From Lentisphaeria bacterium (GTDB taxonomy: Bacteria; Verrucomicrobiota; Lentisphaeria; Oligosphaerales; Oligosphaeraceae), in assembly GCA_016288215.1 (NCBI GenBank), contig JAEEYQ010000055.1, positions 27,513 to 91,512 of the forward strand: a stretch of 64,000 bases of DNA. The letters run 5' to 3'. Position numbers and translations under genes: made by a program. Positions 1-7,046 of the stretch are shown piece after piece (within the stretch, counting starts at the first letter, position 1; every line of letters starts with the position of its first letter). Under the pieces are notes generated by a model, which was given only the letters and a program-made list of their open reading frames with translations, was not told the origin of the DNA and did not search any database.

Positions 1-308
1 GGAACTCGCCATTTTGTGAGCTCAAAGCGGCAGAGCGCCTTCCCCTTCATGGCTTTCGTGCGCTCCGCAACGCCGCCCGTCACCGTATTGGCGTAGACTT
101 CAGCCAGCGGCGCGATGTCCAGCTCTTGCGGTGCGGCCACGCTCAATGTCTCCGGAAGCGCAAAGGCGCCGTGGCGGAGGTTCAGCTCTTGGGGCTGAGG
201 CACAATCAGGGGGCCGCCGTCGCGGTGGTGTCCAATGGCCACCGCATTGGCGAATAGCGACCCTGTGCAGCATATCATGCCCACAATTGCCATGGCTATT
301 GTCTTCAT
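1..308 (-). CDS. Secreted GH20-like (beta-N-acetylhexosaminidase-type) protein, N-terminal part
   Basis: The reading frame is open from an ATG at 306-308 down to the window edge, so only about 102 residues are seen. They begin with a signal peptide (MKTIAMAIVGMICC, then a small-residue cleavage region near SLFANA). The mature start has PLIVPQPQEL followed by LRHGAFALP. That pattern (PxPqe, then a Gxf.lp strand) is typical of the N-terminal accessory domain of GH20 hexosaminidases and related secreted glycosidases. AAAGGA lies seven bases upstream of the ATG. The catalytic domain would lie outside the window, so the family call is an inference from the N-terminal domain only; DUF4838-type proteins share a similar domain. 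Confidence 0.6.
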   Translation of the reverse strand, partial: MKTIAMAIVGMICCTGSLFANAVAIGHHRDGGPLIVPQPQELNLRHGAFALPETLSVAAPQELDIAPLAEVYANTVTGGVAERTKAMKGKALCRFELTKWRV

Positions 309-556
309 TCATAAATCCTTTATAATCAACAACTTAAGTAAAAACAGAAAGCTCGGCCGCCTTTCAAGCGGCACGGCATATTCCATAATATACCTACGCA
401 TGGAGATTTTGCACCGCACGTCACGGTAAAAAAGCCTCCGTGGACCGAATGTGTCGTCATGTCTCGCGATGGACAGGAGACACGGTCATTACGGAAGGCG
501 CCGCTTTGTTCGTGCCATGGATGTGACCATGAGAGCGGCGGCCGCGTGGCCGTTTT
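309..556. other. Intergenic region, divergent or 5' to the GH20-like gene
   Basis: No gene is supported here. It holds a GC-rich hairpin around 348-372 (GGCCGCC..., AAGCGGC) and an AT-rich stretch at 379-397 that resembles the AT-rich dyads found elsewhere in the window (TATTCCATAATATACC). It presumably carries the promoter of the GH20-like gene. Confidence 0.4.
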
Positions 557-1489
557 TCAGACTTCCTCGAAATAGGGGCAGGCTTCGCGGAAGGGGCATT
601 GGCGGCAGTTGAACTCCGAAGGAGTGCAGGGGAAGTTATCTTCCTCTGCGGCATTGGTTTCCACATCCGTCAGCTTGCCTTTCATCGCCTGGATGCTGGA
701 CAGAATTTGGTCTTTGACGGAGATGAGCAGATCGGGGGCGACGGGATAGTCGCTGCGTCGCCCGCCGTCAAAGAGGAAGACGCCGTGCATGGCGATTTTC
801 TCCAACGGATGATGCCATTTCTCCATGGCGTAGAGGGCGTAGCAGGCCAGTTGCTGCCGTAGGGTCGCGCGGTGTTCAGAGCCGGTCTTCCAGTCGATGA
901 TGTGCAGAATGGAGTCCGGGCCGACGTAGGCGAAGTCGATGGCGCACCAGATTTTGGTGTCATCCACGAAAAAAGTGTCCAAGGTGTCCACGGGCTTCCA
1001 TTGCAGGTAGGGGGTCTGCATGATTTCAGCCAAGGTGGCGGAGTGGGCGAAGGCGTCCATGCAGGTCAGGACTCGCTCTTTGATGGAGTCTGTCTGCTCT
1101 CGAGGGAGGTTTTTGCGGTTGCCGTAGTACAGTTCAAGGATGTTGGTCCGCTTGGGATAGCGGAGCCACTCCTGGCGGACGGCCTCCGTCCAGCCCTGAC
1201 GCATCTTGGTTAGCGCAAGTTCTTGAAGCTGAGTAAGTTGTGGAAATCCTTCCCCGCGGGCGAATGCCTCAAGAGCCTCTTTGATGGTGTCATGGACAAT
1301 GGAGCCGGCCCACATGGCCAGCGGCTTTATGTTCTTCAGCATGTAGAGCTGACGGGTCCGCTCCGGCGCATCGACCTCCCAGCCGCCCCACGAACCATAG
1401 TAGTTATAGTAATAGGCCCGAGGGCAGGAGGCGAAGAGCTGGGCGCGGGAGACCGACCAGCTGAATTCGTTTTCAAGTTTTCGTTTCAT
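557..1489 (-). CDS. PD-(D/E)XK superfamily nuclease with Cas4/AddB-like cysteine cluster
   Basis: A 310-residue protein starting MKRKLENEFSWS. The N-terminus has SRAQLFASCPRAYYYNY, the usual first helix and first cysteine of the RecB-like/Cas4 nuclease family. In the middle IIDWKTGS gives the D-x-K motif of the PD-(D/E)XK core, with an upstream acidic residue in WCAIDFAYV. The C-terminus has cysteines in NFPCTP and NCRQCPFREACPYF, which with the N-terminal cysteine suit a 4Fe-4S cluster. The ATG at 1487-1489 overlaps the tadA stop (ATGA), so the two are translationally coupled. No CRISPR array or other cas gene is nearby, so I read it as a stand-alone RecB-family DNA exonuclease, not Cas4. 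Confidence 0.8.
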   Translation of the reverse strand: MKRKLENEFSWSVSRAQLFASCPRAYYYNYYGSWGGWEVDAPERTRQLYMLKNIKPLAMWAGSIVHDTIKEALEAFARGEGFPQLTQLQELALTKMRQGWTEAVRQEWLRYPKRTNILELYYGNRKNLPREQTDSIKERVLTCMDAFAHSATLAEIMQTPYLQWKPVDTLDTFFVDDTKIWCAIDFAYVGPDSILHIIDWKTGSEHRATLRQQLACYALYAMEKWHHPLEKIAMHGVFLFDGGRRSDYPVAPDLLISVKDQILSSIQAMKGKLTDVETNAAEEDNFPCTPSEFNCRQCPFREACPYFEEV

Positions 1490-1980
1490 GGCTGTTCCTT
1501 GCGGCGTTGCTGGAAGAACTGGCGGAGGACCTGGCGGCATTCCTCCTCCAGAAGACCGGACTCCACCGTGACGGCATGAAGGGCACCCGGAAGGGAGGTC
1601 AGGTTCAACGCCCCTCCGGCGGCGCCTGTGCGGGAGTCTGAGCAGCCGAAGACCAGCCGTCCCAATCGGCAGTTGACCATGGCGCCGGCGCACATGGGGC
1701 AGGGCTCTTTGGTCACGTAGAGGGTGCATTCGTTGAGCCGCCAGTCTCCAACGGCGGAGGAGGCCTGCGTCAAAGCCAGCATCTCGGCGTGGGCGGTGCC
1801 GTCCTTGAGCAGCTCCACTTGGTTGTATGCCCGCCCGATGACGGAGTTTCCGCGGACTACGATCGCGCCGACAGGCACTTCCCCCGCTTCCGCTGCCAAC
1901 TGAGCCTGTCGGAGAGCCAGCTCCATGAAATGCCGATCCGAATCCATGTCCGTCATAAGTTCCCTCTCATTCCTTTGCAT
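1486..1980 (-). CDS. tadA: tRNA-specific adenosine deaminase TadA
   Basis: A 164-residue cytidine/deoxycytidylate deaminase-fold protein. It carries the zinc and proton-shuttle motif HAE (His64, Glu66) and the zinc cysteines in PCPMCAGA (Cys94, Cys97). The following region (NCRLGRLVFGCSD, AGGALNL) is typical of bacterial TadA, which converts A34 to inosine in tRNA-Arg. Length is normal. The start overlaps the upstream EIIA-like gene by 14 bases and the stop overlaps the nuclease start by four, so all three form one operon. Met9 or Met12 are alternative starts. Confidence 0.93.
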   Translation of the reverse strand: MQRNERELMTDMDSDRHFMELALRQAQLAAEAGEVPVGAIVVRGNSVIGRAYNQVELLKDGTAHAEMLALTQASSAVGDWRLNECTLYVTKEPCPMCAGAMVNCRLGRLVFGCSDSRTGAAGGALNLTSLPGALHAVTVESGLLEEECRQVLRQFFQQRRKEQP

Positions 1981-2716
1981 CTCGTTGCAGCAGAGATTGT
2001 TCTGCAGTCATGAGCAGGGCGTGCATCTCTGCCGCCGTCTCCGCTTCCCGAAGGCCGTTGGGAAAGTCCTTTTGTCGGCACAGGGCACTGAGGCGGGAAA
2101 GGACCTGAAGGTGCAACGTGCTGTCACAACAACAGATAAGGAAAAAGATGTCCGTGGGCGAATTGTCGGGGGCATCGCCAAAATAGACCGGGGAGTCCAG
2201 AACGCCGAGGCAGATGAAGGACTCGGAGAAGGTGTATTCGTCGTTGCGGAAGGGGTGGACGAGGGCCAGGCCGCCTTCCACGGCGGTGGAGGCCATCTTC
2301 TCCCGTCGGATCAGCTGTTCCAGCAGGTCTTTGGGATTGTAAAGGGCCCCCGTGCGCTCCGCCAAAGTCGTCAGTTCGCGGAGAATGGCCGCCTGGCTTC
2401 GCCCTTGCATGTGGGGTTCGATGTATTCTGGACGGCACAGCAGGGGAAGCAGACATCCGGCGGAGCGGGCGGTGGTCGTGTTGATGGAGGCGGCGCAACG
2501 GCTCCTGCGCAATATCTCATGACTTAGCCAAGTCTTAAGTTCTTGTTCATCAAAGAGATATGTATTCCCTTGAAGTTGTGCCGGCAATTCGCCGTTCAAC
2601 GCCATGGAACGGATGTCGCTGACGTCCATTTGAAGAAGGTCGGACGCCTGTTTGAGATTGAGGGGATGGTAGCTCATGGAATGTCGGAGGGAAGGGAGGG
2701 TAAAACCCCTTGTCAT
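1967..2716 (-). CDS. PTS EIIA (PtsN-like) protein with N-terminal DNA-binding-like domain
   Basis: A 249-residue protein. Residues about 14-60 (LNLKQASDLLQMDVSDIRSMA, then QGNTYLFDEQELKTWL) look like an excisionase/MerR-type winged helix. Residues about 95-245 match the EIIA fold of fructose/nitrogen PTS proteins: AILRELTTLA, LLEQLIRREKMASTAVEGG, then LALVHPF with the likely phosphorylated histidine. Such helix-turn-helix plus EIIA proteins are seen in PVC-group bacteria and are probably regulatory, not sugar-transporting. No other PTS gene is near. The start may be Met14 (2677), where the recognisable domain begins. Confidence 0.75.
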   Translation of the reverse strand: MTRGFTLPSLRHSMSYHPLNLKQASDLLQMDVSDIRSMALNGELPAQLQGNTYLFDEQELKTWLSHEILRRSRCAASINTTTARSAGCLLPLLCRPEYIEPHMQGRSQAAILRELTTLAERTGALYNPKDLLEQLIRREKMASTAVEGGLALVHPFRNDEYTFSESFICLGVLDSPVYFGDAPDNSPTDIFFLICCCDSTLHLQVLSRLSALCRQKDFPNGLREAETAAEMHALLMTAEQSLLQRDAKE

Positions 2717-2751
2717 TTCTCTAAATATAATGGAGGAAAGAGCTTCTGCAA

Positions 2752-2869
2752 GGAATTAGGAATTAGGAATTGGGAATTAGGAATTGGGAATTAGGAATTG
2801 GGAATTAGGAATTGGGAATTAGGAATTGGGAATTAGGAATTGGGAATTGGGAATTAGGAATTAGGAATT
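2752..2869. repeat. Heptamer tandem array GGAATTR (about 17 units)
   Basis: About 118 bases are made of 7-bp units that alternate between GGAATTA and GGAATTG with almost no other variation. It starts 36 bases upstream of the annotated start of the EIIA gene, so it could lie in or near its promoter. Related arrays occur at 14796, 26277, 27905 and 58278. Confidence 0.9.
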
Positions 2870-3247
2870 GAGATGGCGATGCCATCGAGAGAGGGATTAT
2901 GGCGTTTCTGGAGGGAAGAGGAAATTTTTGATGGCATATGGCTTTTTATGGGATATGGTGGTATAGTATTTTGTTTTTCGGCGCGACGGTCGCCATAATG
3001 AAGGCGTTGCGGTCGACAAAATGGTTGTTTGAAAAATTTTTTAATCCAAAGACAATAATCAATGGATGGATTCGTTTATATGGGTAATCAAACAACGATT
3101 TCAAACAAAGTTTTGAATCGGCTGCTTGGTTCCGGCGGGAGAGAATCCGATGGTGACGGATGGGTCCGGCTTCCGCTGCGGTGGGAAATTCAGCGAAATG
3201 ACGTGTCGGGGCCTGCACGTGAAACGACAAGAAGAAGGAGAACAGAC
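2870..3247. other. Intergenic leader upstream of the His/Pro-rich gene
   Basis: An AT-rich segment (2920-3110) followed by a GC-richer one. Open frames cross it on both strands, but none has family resemblance or a convincing start. AAGGAG at 3235-3240 is the ribosome binding site of the next gene. No recognisable riboswitch was found. Confidence 0.4.
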
Positions 3248-3799
3248 ATGAAGAAGACGCAAAAATGGATTCTTGCAGGTTTTGTTGTGTTGGGTGGCGC
3301 GACGGTGTTGGCACAGCCGGGACCGGGCCATCATCATCACCATCATCACAATGACGGTCTTCATCTGGCGGCTGGCATCGTCCATCTGGTCGGAGATGTG
3401 GTGGACATTGTGCGTCCGCCGACTCCTGTGGTGGTGACACCCGCTCCCGCGCCGGTGACGGTGACGCCTGTCGGGCAGGTTGTGGTGACGCCCACGCCCG
3501 CTCCTGTGGTGGTGCAGCCGGCGGTTCCCACGGTGGTGACGCCTGTGCCCCCCACAGTGGTGACGCCTGTAGCGCCCGCGGTGGTGACGCCGGTGGCTCC
3601 TGTGGTGGTTGCGCCGCCGCCGCCCGTGGTGGTGCAGCCCGCTCCTGTGTTTGTGCGTCCCGCTCCCGTGGTGATTCCACCGCCGTTCCATCACGGCCCG
3701 CATTTCGGCCCCCATCACGGTGGGCCGCATCACGGCCCCCATCCGGGACCTGGCCCGCATCACGGCCCCCATCCGGGACCTGGACCCCGCCATTGGTAA
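3248..3799 (+). CDS. Secreted His/Pro/Val-rich low-complexity protein
   Basis: A 183-residue protein. The start MKKTQKWILAG is chosen because AAGGAG lies eight bases upstream and because it begins a signal peptide that ends near VLAQPGPG. The mature protein opens with seven consecutive histidines, then has a short amphipathic stretch (LAAGIVHLVGDVVDIV), a long series of PVVVTP/PAPVVV units, and a C-terminal tail of HHGPH and HPGPGP units. There is no catalytic domain. Histidine density at both ends suggests a periplasmic or surface metal-binding protein, and the Pro/Val repeats suggest an extended spacer. Function is not known. An open frame continues upstream to 3062 but lacks signs of coding. 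Confidence 0.7.
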   Translation: MKKTQKWILAGFVVLGGATVLAQPGPGHHHHHHHNDGLHLAAGIVHLVGDVVDIVRPPTPVVVTPAPAPVTVTPVGQVVVTPTPAPVVVQPAVPTVVTPVPPTVVTPVAPAVVTPVAPVVVAPPPPVVVQPAPVFVRPAPVVIPPPFHHGPHFGPHHGGPHHGPHPGPGPHHGPHPGPGPRHW

Positions 3800-3862
3800 A
3801 CGGCGTATCCCGTCCGTCTGTGCGGTGGTTCACTCTGCCGCCGGACGGACGTGGTCCTGAAC

Positions 3863-3896
3863 GCAAATGCCTGACGATGAGCAGTCAGGCATTTGC
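3863..3896 (+). terminator. Perfect 13-bp hairpin after the His/Pro-rich gene
   Basis: Arms 3863-3875 (GCAAATGCCTGAC) and 3884-3896 (GTCAGGCATTTGC) pair perfectly around an 8-base loop. It lies 64 bases downstream of the stop. There is no T-run after it, so it may be a transcript-end stabiliser and not a full intrinsic terminator. Confidence 0.55.
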
Positions 3897-3923
3897 CTCG
3901 TATGGTTGCTGCTGGTAATTTCC

Positions 3924-4049
3924 ATGGCAAAAGAACGCATTACCCACATCGGAATGGCCGATGGCACCCTCGCCCCTGAAATAAAAAACGCGCAGTGCCG
4001 CTCAAGTGCGGCATTTCGCTTCTGTTTATTCCGTGCATTCTGTGGATAA
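3924..4049 (+). pseudogene. N-terminal remnant of a zeta-type antitoxin gene
   Basis: The translation from the ATG at 3924 begins MAKERITHIGMADGTLAP. This matches the start of the small antitoxin-like protein at 21737-21988 (MTQKRITHMKMPDGTLVP) at 11 of 18 positions, including RITH and DGTL. Similarity stops at about 3978, exactly where a REP-like element (3985-4051) begins, and the frame ends at 4049. No toxin gene follows. I read it as an antitoxin gene cut off by insertion of, or recombination at, the repeat. Confidence 0.5.
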
Positions 4050-4051
4050 AA
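3985..4051. repeat. REP-like element, single unit (hairpin plus 28-nt conserved tail)
   Basis: A hairpin (TGCCGC/GCGGCA, 3994-4011) is followed after a few bases by CTTCTGTTTATTCCGTGCAT and TCTGTGGA. The same hairpin-plus-tail arrangement makes up each half of the inverted element at 40056-40218. Read on the minus strand the hairpin precedes GCGCGTTTTTT, so it may also terminate trmL transcription. Confidence 0.6.
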
Positions 4052-4088
4052 GCCTTGCCGCTGGGTCTCGCTTTTCCTCCATCCGGGG

Positions 4089-4574
4089 TTACTTCAATTG
4101 AGCCGCTTTGCAGCTCCAGCGGGTTTGGCGCAGGGCCTCATAGAGGACAATGGAGGCGGCATTGGCCAGATTGTGGCAGCGGGCGTGAACGCCAGGCATG
4201 GGAATGGTGTAGAGGGAGTCTCGGTACTGTTCGTAGAAATGGGGCGGCAGCCCATGGCCTTCATTGCCAAACACCAGCCAGTCCTCTTCCTGAAAAGCGA
4301 AATCGTAGATGCTGCGCTTTGTCTTTGAGCTGCAGAAGATTAGCCGTTGGGGATGGTGGTTCCGTTCGAGAAAGTCCTCCCAGTTTTCATAGACGCTCCA
4401 GGTGAGGAAGGGCCAATAATCCAGTCCGGCCCGTCGCAAGTGGGCTTCGTCCAGCTGGAAGCCGAGGGGGCGGATGAGATGCAGGTCGGCGTCGGTGCAG
4501 ACGCAGAGGCGTCCGATGGTTCCGGTGTTTTGAGGAATTTCCGGTGCCACCAATACGATGTGAAAGCAGGCCAT
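4089..4574 (-). CDS. trmL: tRNA (cytidine(34)-2'-O)-methyltransferase TrmL
   Basis: A 161-residue SPOUT-class RNA methyltransferase. It has the first motif PEIPQNTGTIGR, motif 2 LVFGNEGHGLP and motif 3 IPMPGVHARCHNLANAASIV, which form the trefoil-knot S-adenosylmethionine site. Length is right for TrmL (YibK), which methylates the wobble base of tRNA-Leu. It is monocistronic, with a possible terminator at 3985-4011 on this strand. Confidence 0.92.
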   Translation of the reverse strand: MACFHIVLVAPEIPQNTGTIGRLCVCTDADLHLIRPLGFQLDEAHLRRAGLDYWPFLTWSVYENWEDFLERNHHPQRLIFCSSKTKRSIYDFAFQEEDWLVFGNEGHGLPPHFYEQYRDSLYTIPMPGVHARCHNLANAASIVLYEALRQTRWSCKAAQLK

Positions 4575-4671
4575 GAGTCAGACTCCAGGCAAGACCTAAA
4601 GGTATGAGCAACAAGGTGATGCGGATTTCCCGCCGTATGTGTTCAGAGAGCTCAGAGGTCTTGTTGACAAC

Positions 4672-4704
4672 AAAAAAAGCAGTTCACCGCAATAGCGGGA
4701 ACTG
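4672..4704 (-). terminator. Intrinsic terminator of the RRM protein gene
   Basis: On the minus strand GCAGTTCCCGC, a four-base loop, then GCGGTGAACTGC (one bulged base) is followed directly by TTTTTTTG. It lies about 115 bases downstream of the RRM gene stop. Confidence 0.8.
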
Positions 4705-4738
4705 CCCACTGCCTCAAAATTCAGATATGAACCCAACG

Positions 4739-4770
4739 CCAATGGAATCCTGCAAACGGGATTCCATTGG
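4739..4770. other. Perfect 12-bp inverted repeat in the RRM gene 3' region
   Basis: CCAATGGAATCC at 4739-4750 and GGATTCCATTGG at 4759-4770 are exact complements with an 8-base loop. It lies between the RRM gene and its terminator, so it would form a stable hairpin in the 3' untranslated region. No T-run follows on either strand. Confidence 0.6.
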
Positions 4771-4817
4771 GCGAAGCTCAAAATCAGGAGATTCGAAGGA
4801 CGGCGAAGAAAGCGGGA

Positions 4818-5105
4818 TTAGCGTCTGTCACCGCGGTCACGGAAGCGGGGACGGGGTTCGCGGGGGTTGGCTTCGTTGACCGTCAGTTTGCGGCCCACGT
4901 GTTCCTTTTCATTCAGCGCGTTGATGGCGGCCTGAGCCTCGTCATCATTGGGCATTTCGACAAAACCGAAACCTTTGCTACGGCCAGTTTCCCGGTCCGT
5001 GATGACGCGGGCGCTGTCGACTTTGCCAAATTGAGCGAAAAGCTCATTCAATTCAGCATCGTTGACGCTGTAGCTCAGATTTCCAACATACAAATTCTTC
5101 GCCAT
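4818..5105 (-). CDS. RRM-type RNA-binding protein
   Basis: A 95-residue protein made of one RNA recognition motif with a short basic tail. RNP2 is NLYVGNLSY near the start and RNP1 is SKGFGFVEM about residue 45. The tail is rich in Arg, Asp and Pro (PREPRPRFRDRGDRR). Such small RRM proteins in cyanobacteria and PVC bacteria bind single-stranded RNA and are often cold-induced. MAKNLYVG is taken as the start because GGAG lies six bases upstream; a longer start at 5117 lacks this. It has its own promoter (5243-5269) and terminator (4672-4704). Confidence 0.9.
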   Translation of the reverse strand: MAKNLYVGNLSYSVNDAELNELFAQFGKVDSARVITDRETGRSKGFGFVEMPNDDEAQAAINALNEKEHVGRKLTVNEANPREPRPRFRDRGDRR

Positions 5106-5242
5106 TTTAATCTCCAACTAAGGCAACCGGATCCATTTTTTTACTTTCAGGATCCCTGTTTATGAAAGAGGCCAATGTTCCAGTGGCCCAAACCGTGTTC
5201 TTATACCCTCTGAGAATCAGTAGGATACACAAACCTGTTTAA

Positions 5243-5269
5243 ATTATACCACGGTTTACAAGAATTCAA
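5243..5269 (-). promoter_or_regulatory. Sigma70-type promoter of the RRM gene
   Basis: On the minus strand TTGAAT is followed 15 bases later by a perfect TATAAT. It would give a 5' untranslated region of about 130 nt before the RRM start, which is consistent with post-transcriptional control but no known motif was seen. Confidence 0.6.
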
Positions 5270-5383
5270 GTGAAAGAAATCAAAAAAAATACAAAATGAT
5301 AAAAAAAGTGGAAATCCCTCTTGGCGAGGGGATATGGAGTGACTCTTAAGGAAGAAGATGACAGGGGACGTGGGACGCAAAAT

Positions 5384-5426
5384 GTGAAAAGTGAAAGGTG
5401 AAAAGTGAAAAGTGAAAAGTGAAAAG
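5384..5426. repeat. Heptamer tandem array GTGAAAA (about 6 units)
   Basis: Units of GTGAAAA with one GTGAAAG variant. It is preceded by GGGACGC and followed by GGGCGAGATGGGTGGGGACG, which leads into palindrome copy A. The same order is found at 9806-10110. Confidence 0.85.
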
Positions 5427-5446
5427 GGCGAGATGGGTGGGGACGG

Positions 5447-5530
5447 AAATGCCTGCCCATGGCGTTAAATGGCAGTTAAGGGGGTAAGTTTTGCATTTTC
5501 ATCAAAAAATACCTCCTTAAGTTGCCAATA
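5447..5530. repeat. Long palindromic element, copy A
   Basis: Contains GGCGTTAAATGGCAGTTAAG and GGGGTAAGTTTTGCATTTTC, then TACCTCCTTAA and TTGCCA. The arms AGTTAAGGGGGTA and TACCTCCTTAA pair around a loop, and the outer TGGCA pairs with TGCCA. Copies B (6868-6945) and C (10028-10110) share over 40 identical bases with it. Its right end supplies the -35 box of the ATPase promoter. Confidence 0.85.
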
Positions 5531-5550
5531 ACGAGATGCTGATATATACT
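5522..5550 (+). promoter_or_regulatory. Sigma70-type promoter of the DUF4143 ATPase gene
   Basis: TTGCCA (5522-5527), a 17-base spacer and TATACT (5545-5550). The -35 box lies in the right arm of palindrome copy A. GAGGAGGT at 5562-5569 is the ribosome binding site. Confidence 0.65.
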
Positions 5551-5575
5551 AATGGCATGACGAGGAGGTCATTCG

Positions 5576-6802
5576 ATGAAATTGTACAAACGAGAAGACT
5601 ATCTGCAGAAACTGCGTGGATTCTACCATGACACCCAAATCATAAAGGTGATAACCGGAGTGAGGCGTTGCGGAAAATCCTGTCTCATGGAAATCATCGC
5701 AGAAGAGTTGCGTGGCGAAGGCATTCCTGATGCCAATATCATCTTTCTGAATTTGGATAAAAGGAACTATCGAGGCATCAAGACACCTGAACAACTGGAT
5801 TCGCTCATACAGGAGAAATCCGGAGCCGTGGGGACAAAGTACCTGTTTGTCGATGAAATTCAAAATGTTAACGGTTTTGAGGAGGTCCTAAATGGCTATC
5901 GGGAGGAAGAGGAGTATTCCATATTCATAACCGGATCCAATTCCTATCTTCTCAGCGGTGAATTGGCGACCAAGTTGACAGGAAGGTATCTGGAGTTCGA
6001 GTTGTACACTCTCAATTTCAGGGAGTATCTTGGAATGAAGGCGTTTTTGGGGAAGCCTGTGTCGTCTGATCTGCAGAGCGAATTTGACCAGTTCCTGATG
6101 GATGGCGGTTTCCCCCAGTCACTTCGCTATGATGGGGCAGACAAGCAGGCGTATATTCGTGGAATTGTCAATGAAATCTTTGAAAAGGACATTCGCAAGC
6201 GGAAACGGATAAGAAATCGATGGGGTTTCGAGACGGTTCAACGCTATCTCATCAACAATTTTGGCGCAACAATGAGTCTGACGAATATTCTGGATGACCT
6301 TCATAAGCAAGGTTGTTCCACGCGAAGGGAGACCTTGTACAACTACATCAAAGTTCTTGAGGATGCGAAAATCCTTTATCCGTGCAGACGGTTTGACTTG
6401 AAGTCGCGTCGCTCATTGGCCGGCAAGCAGAAATATTATCTTGCCGATTTGGGGTTCTATTTTGCCATGAACACGGACAAACGCATCAATTACGGGCCTG
6501 TCTTGGAGAATGTTGTCTATGTCTATGCACGGTCAAAAGGCTATGAAATCAGCGTTGGAAGAATTGGAAAACTGGAGTGCGATTTCATTTTGCATCGGCA
6601 GGACCATGAGTTTTCATATGTCCAAGTGGCCATGACCATGATGGATAGCAGGGAGACCGAAGACAGAGAATACCGCTCATTGGAGAGCATCAGGGACAAT
6701 TATCCAAAGTACATCATGACAAGAAATGATCCCATTCAGCGCAGAAACGGCATCATCCATGCCAATATCGCGCCATTCATGAAAGAGAATCAAAGCTTCT
6801 GA
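5576..6802 (+). CDS. AAA-family ATPase with DUF4143 (AAA_14 type)
   Basis: A 408-residue protein. Walker A is GVRRCGKS (residues 28-35) and Walker B is YLFVDEIQN (Asp93, Glu94); GSNSYLLSGELATKLTGR is the sensor/arginine region typical of AAA_14 ATPases. The C-terminal half (NRWGFETVQRYLI to FILHRQ) is the DUF4143 domain, which has a restriction-nuclease-like fold with D-F-I-L-H where related proteins have DFvv. These ATPases are abundant in gut anaerobes and their biological role is unsettled. The gene is flanked by direct copies A and B of the palindrome, and copy B forms its terminator. GC is lower than in its neighbours, which suggests acquisition. Confidence 0.88.
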   Translation: MKLYKREDYLQKLRGFYHDTQIIKVITGVRRCGKSCLMEIIAEELRGEGIPDANIIFLNLDKRNYRGIKTPEQLDSLIQEKSGAVGTKYLFVDEIQNVNGFEEVLNGYREEEEYSIFITGSNSYLLSGELATKLTGRYLEFELYTLNFREYLGMKAFLGKPVSSDLQSEFDQFLMDGGFPQSLRYDGADKQAYIRGIVNEIFEKDIRKRKRIRNRWGFETVQRYLINNFGATMSLTNILDDLHKQGCSTRRETLYNYIKVLEDAKILYPCRRFDLKSRRSLAGKQKYYLADLGFYFAMNTDKRINYGPVLENVVYVYARSKGYEISVGRIGKLECDFILHRQDHEFSYVQVAMTMMDSRETEDREYRSLESIRDNYPKYIMTRNDPIQRRNGIIHANIAPFMKENQSF

Positions 6803-6867
6803 ATCCAAAGCAGTGAGCAATGGATTCAGAGGTCAACTGATGGGCAGGGGGCATTTTTGTGGGGGAT

Positions 6868-6950
6868 TTGCCTGCCCATGGCGTTAAATGGCAGTTAAGG
6901 GGGTAAGTTTTGAATTTTTGATAAAAGTTACCCCCTTAACTCCCTTTTTT
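6868..6950 (+). terminator. Long palindromic element, copy B, acting as terminator
   Basis: AGTTAAGGGGGTAA (6893-6906) and TTACCCCCTTAACT (6928-6941) form a perfect 14-bp stem with a 21-base loop, followed by CCCTTTTTT. It lies about 90 bases after the ATPase stop. The left flank GGCGTTAAATGGCAGTTAAG is identical to copies A and C, but no heptamer array accompanies this copy. Confidence 0.8.
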
Positions 6951-7046
6951 CTTAAAGCGGGACATGGATGTGGACGCGGTGGGACGCTTTGGGGTATTCG
7001 ATGTGTTCTGTGGTTAATAGACACCCATCGGCGAGGCCTTGCGGGG

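Noticed and set aside
557..1489. Cas4
   Set aside because: The nuclease and cysteine motifs would fit, but no CRISPR array or other cas gene is present, and its operon partners are tadA and an EIIA-like gene. A general RecB-family nuclease is the safer call.
3331..3360. A cloning His-tag contaminant
   Set aside because: The seven histidines follow a natural signal peptide and are part of a longer His/Pro-rich gene with its own ribosome binding site and native surroundings.
2946..3866. Minus-strand open frame of 306 residues opposite the His/Pro-rich gene
   Set aside because: Its sequence is the antisense of repeats, with no start signal; the plus-strand gene has a ribosome binding site and signal peptide.
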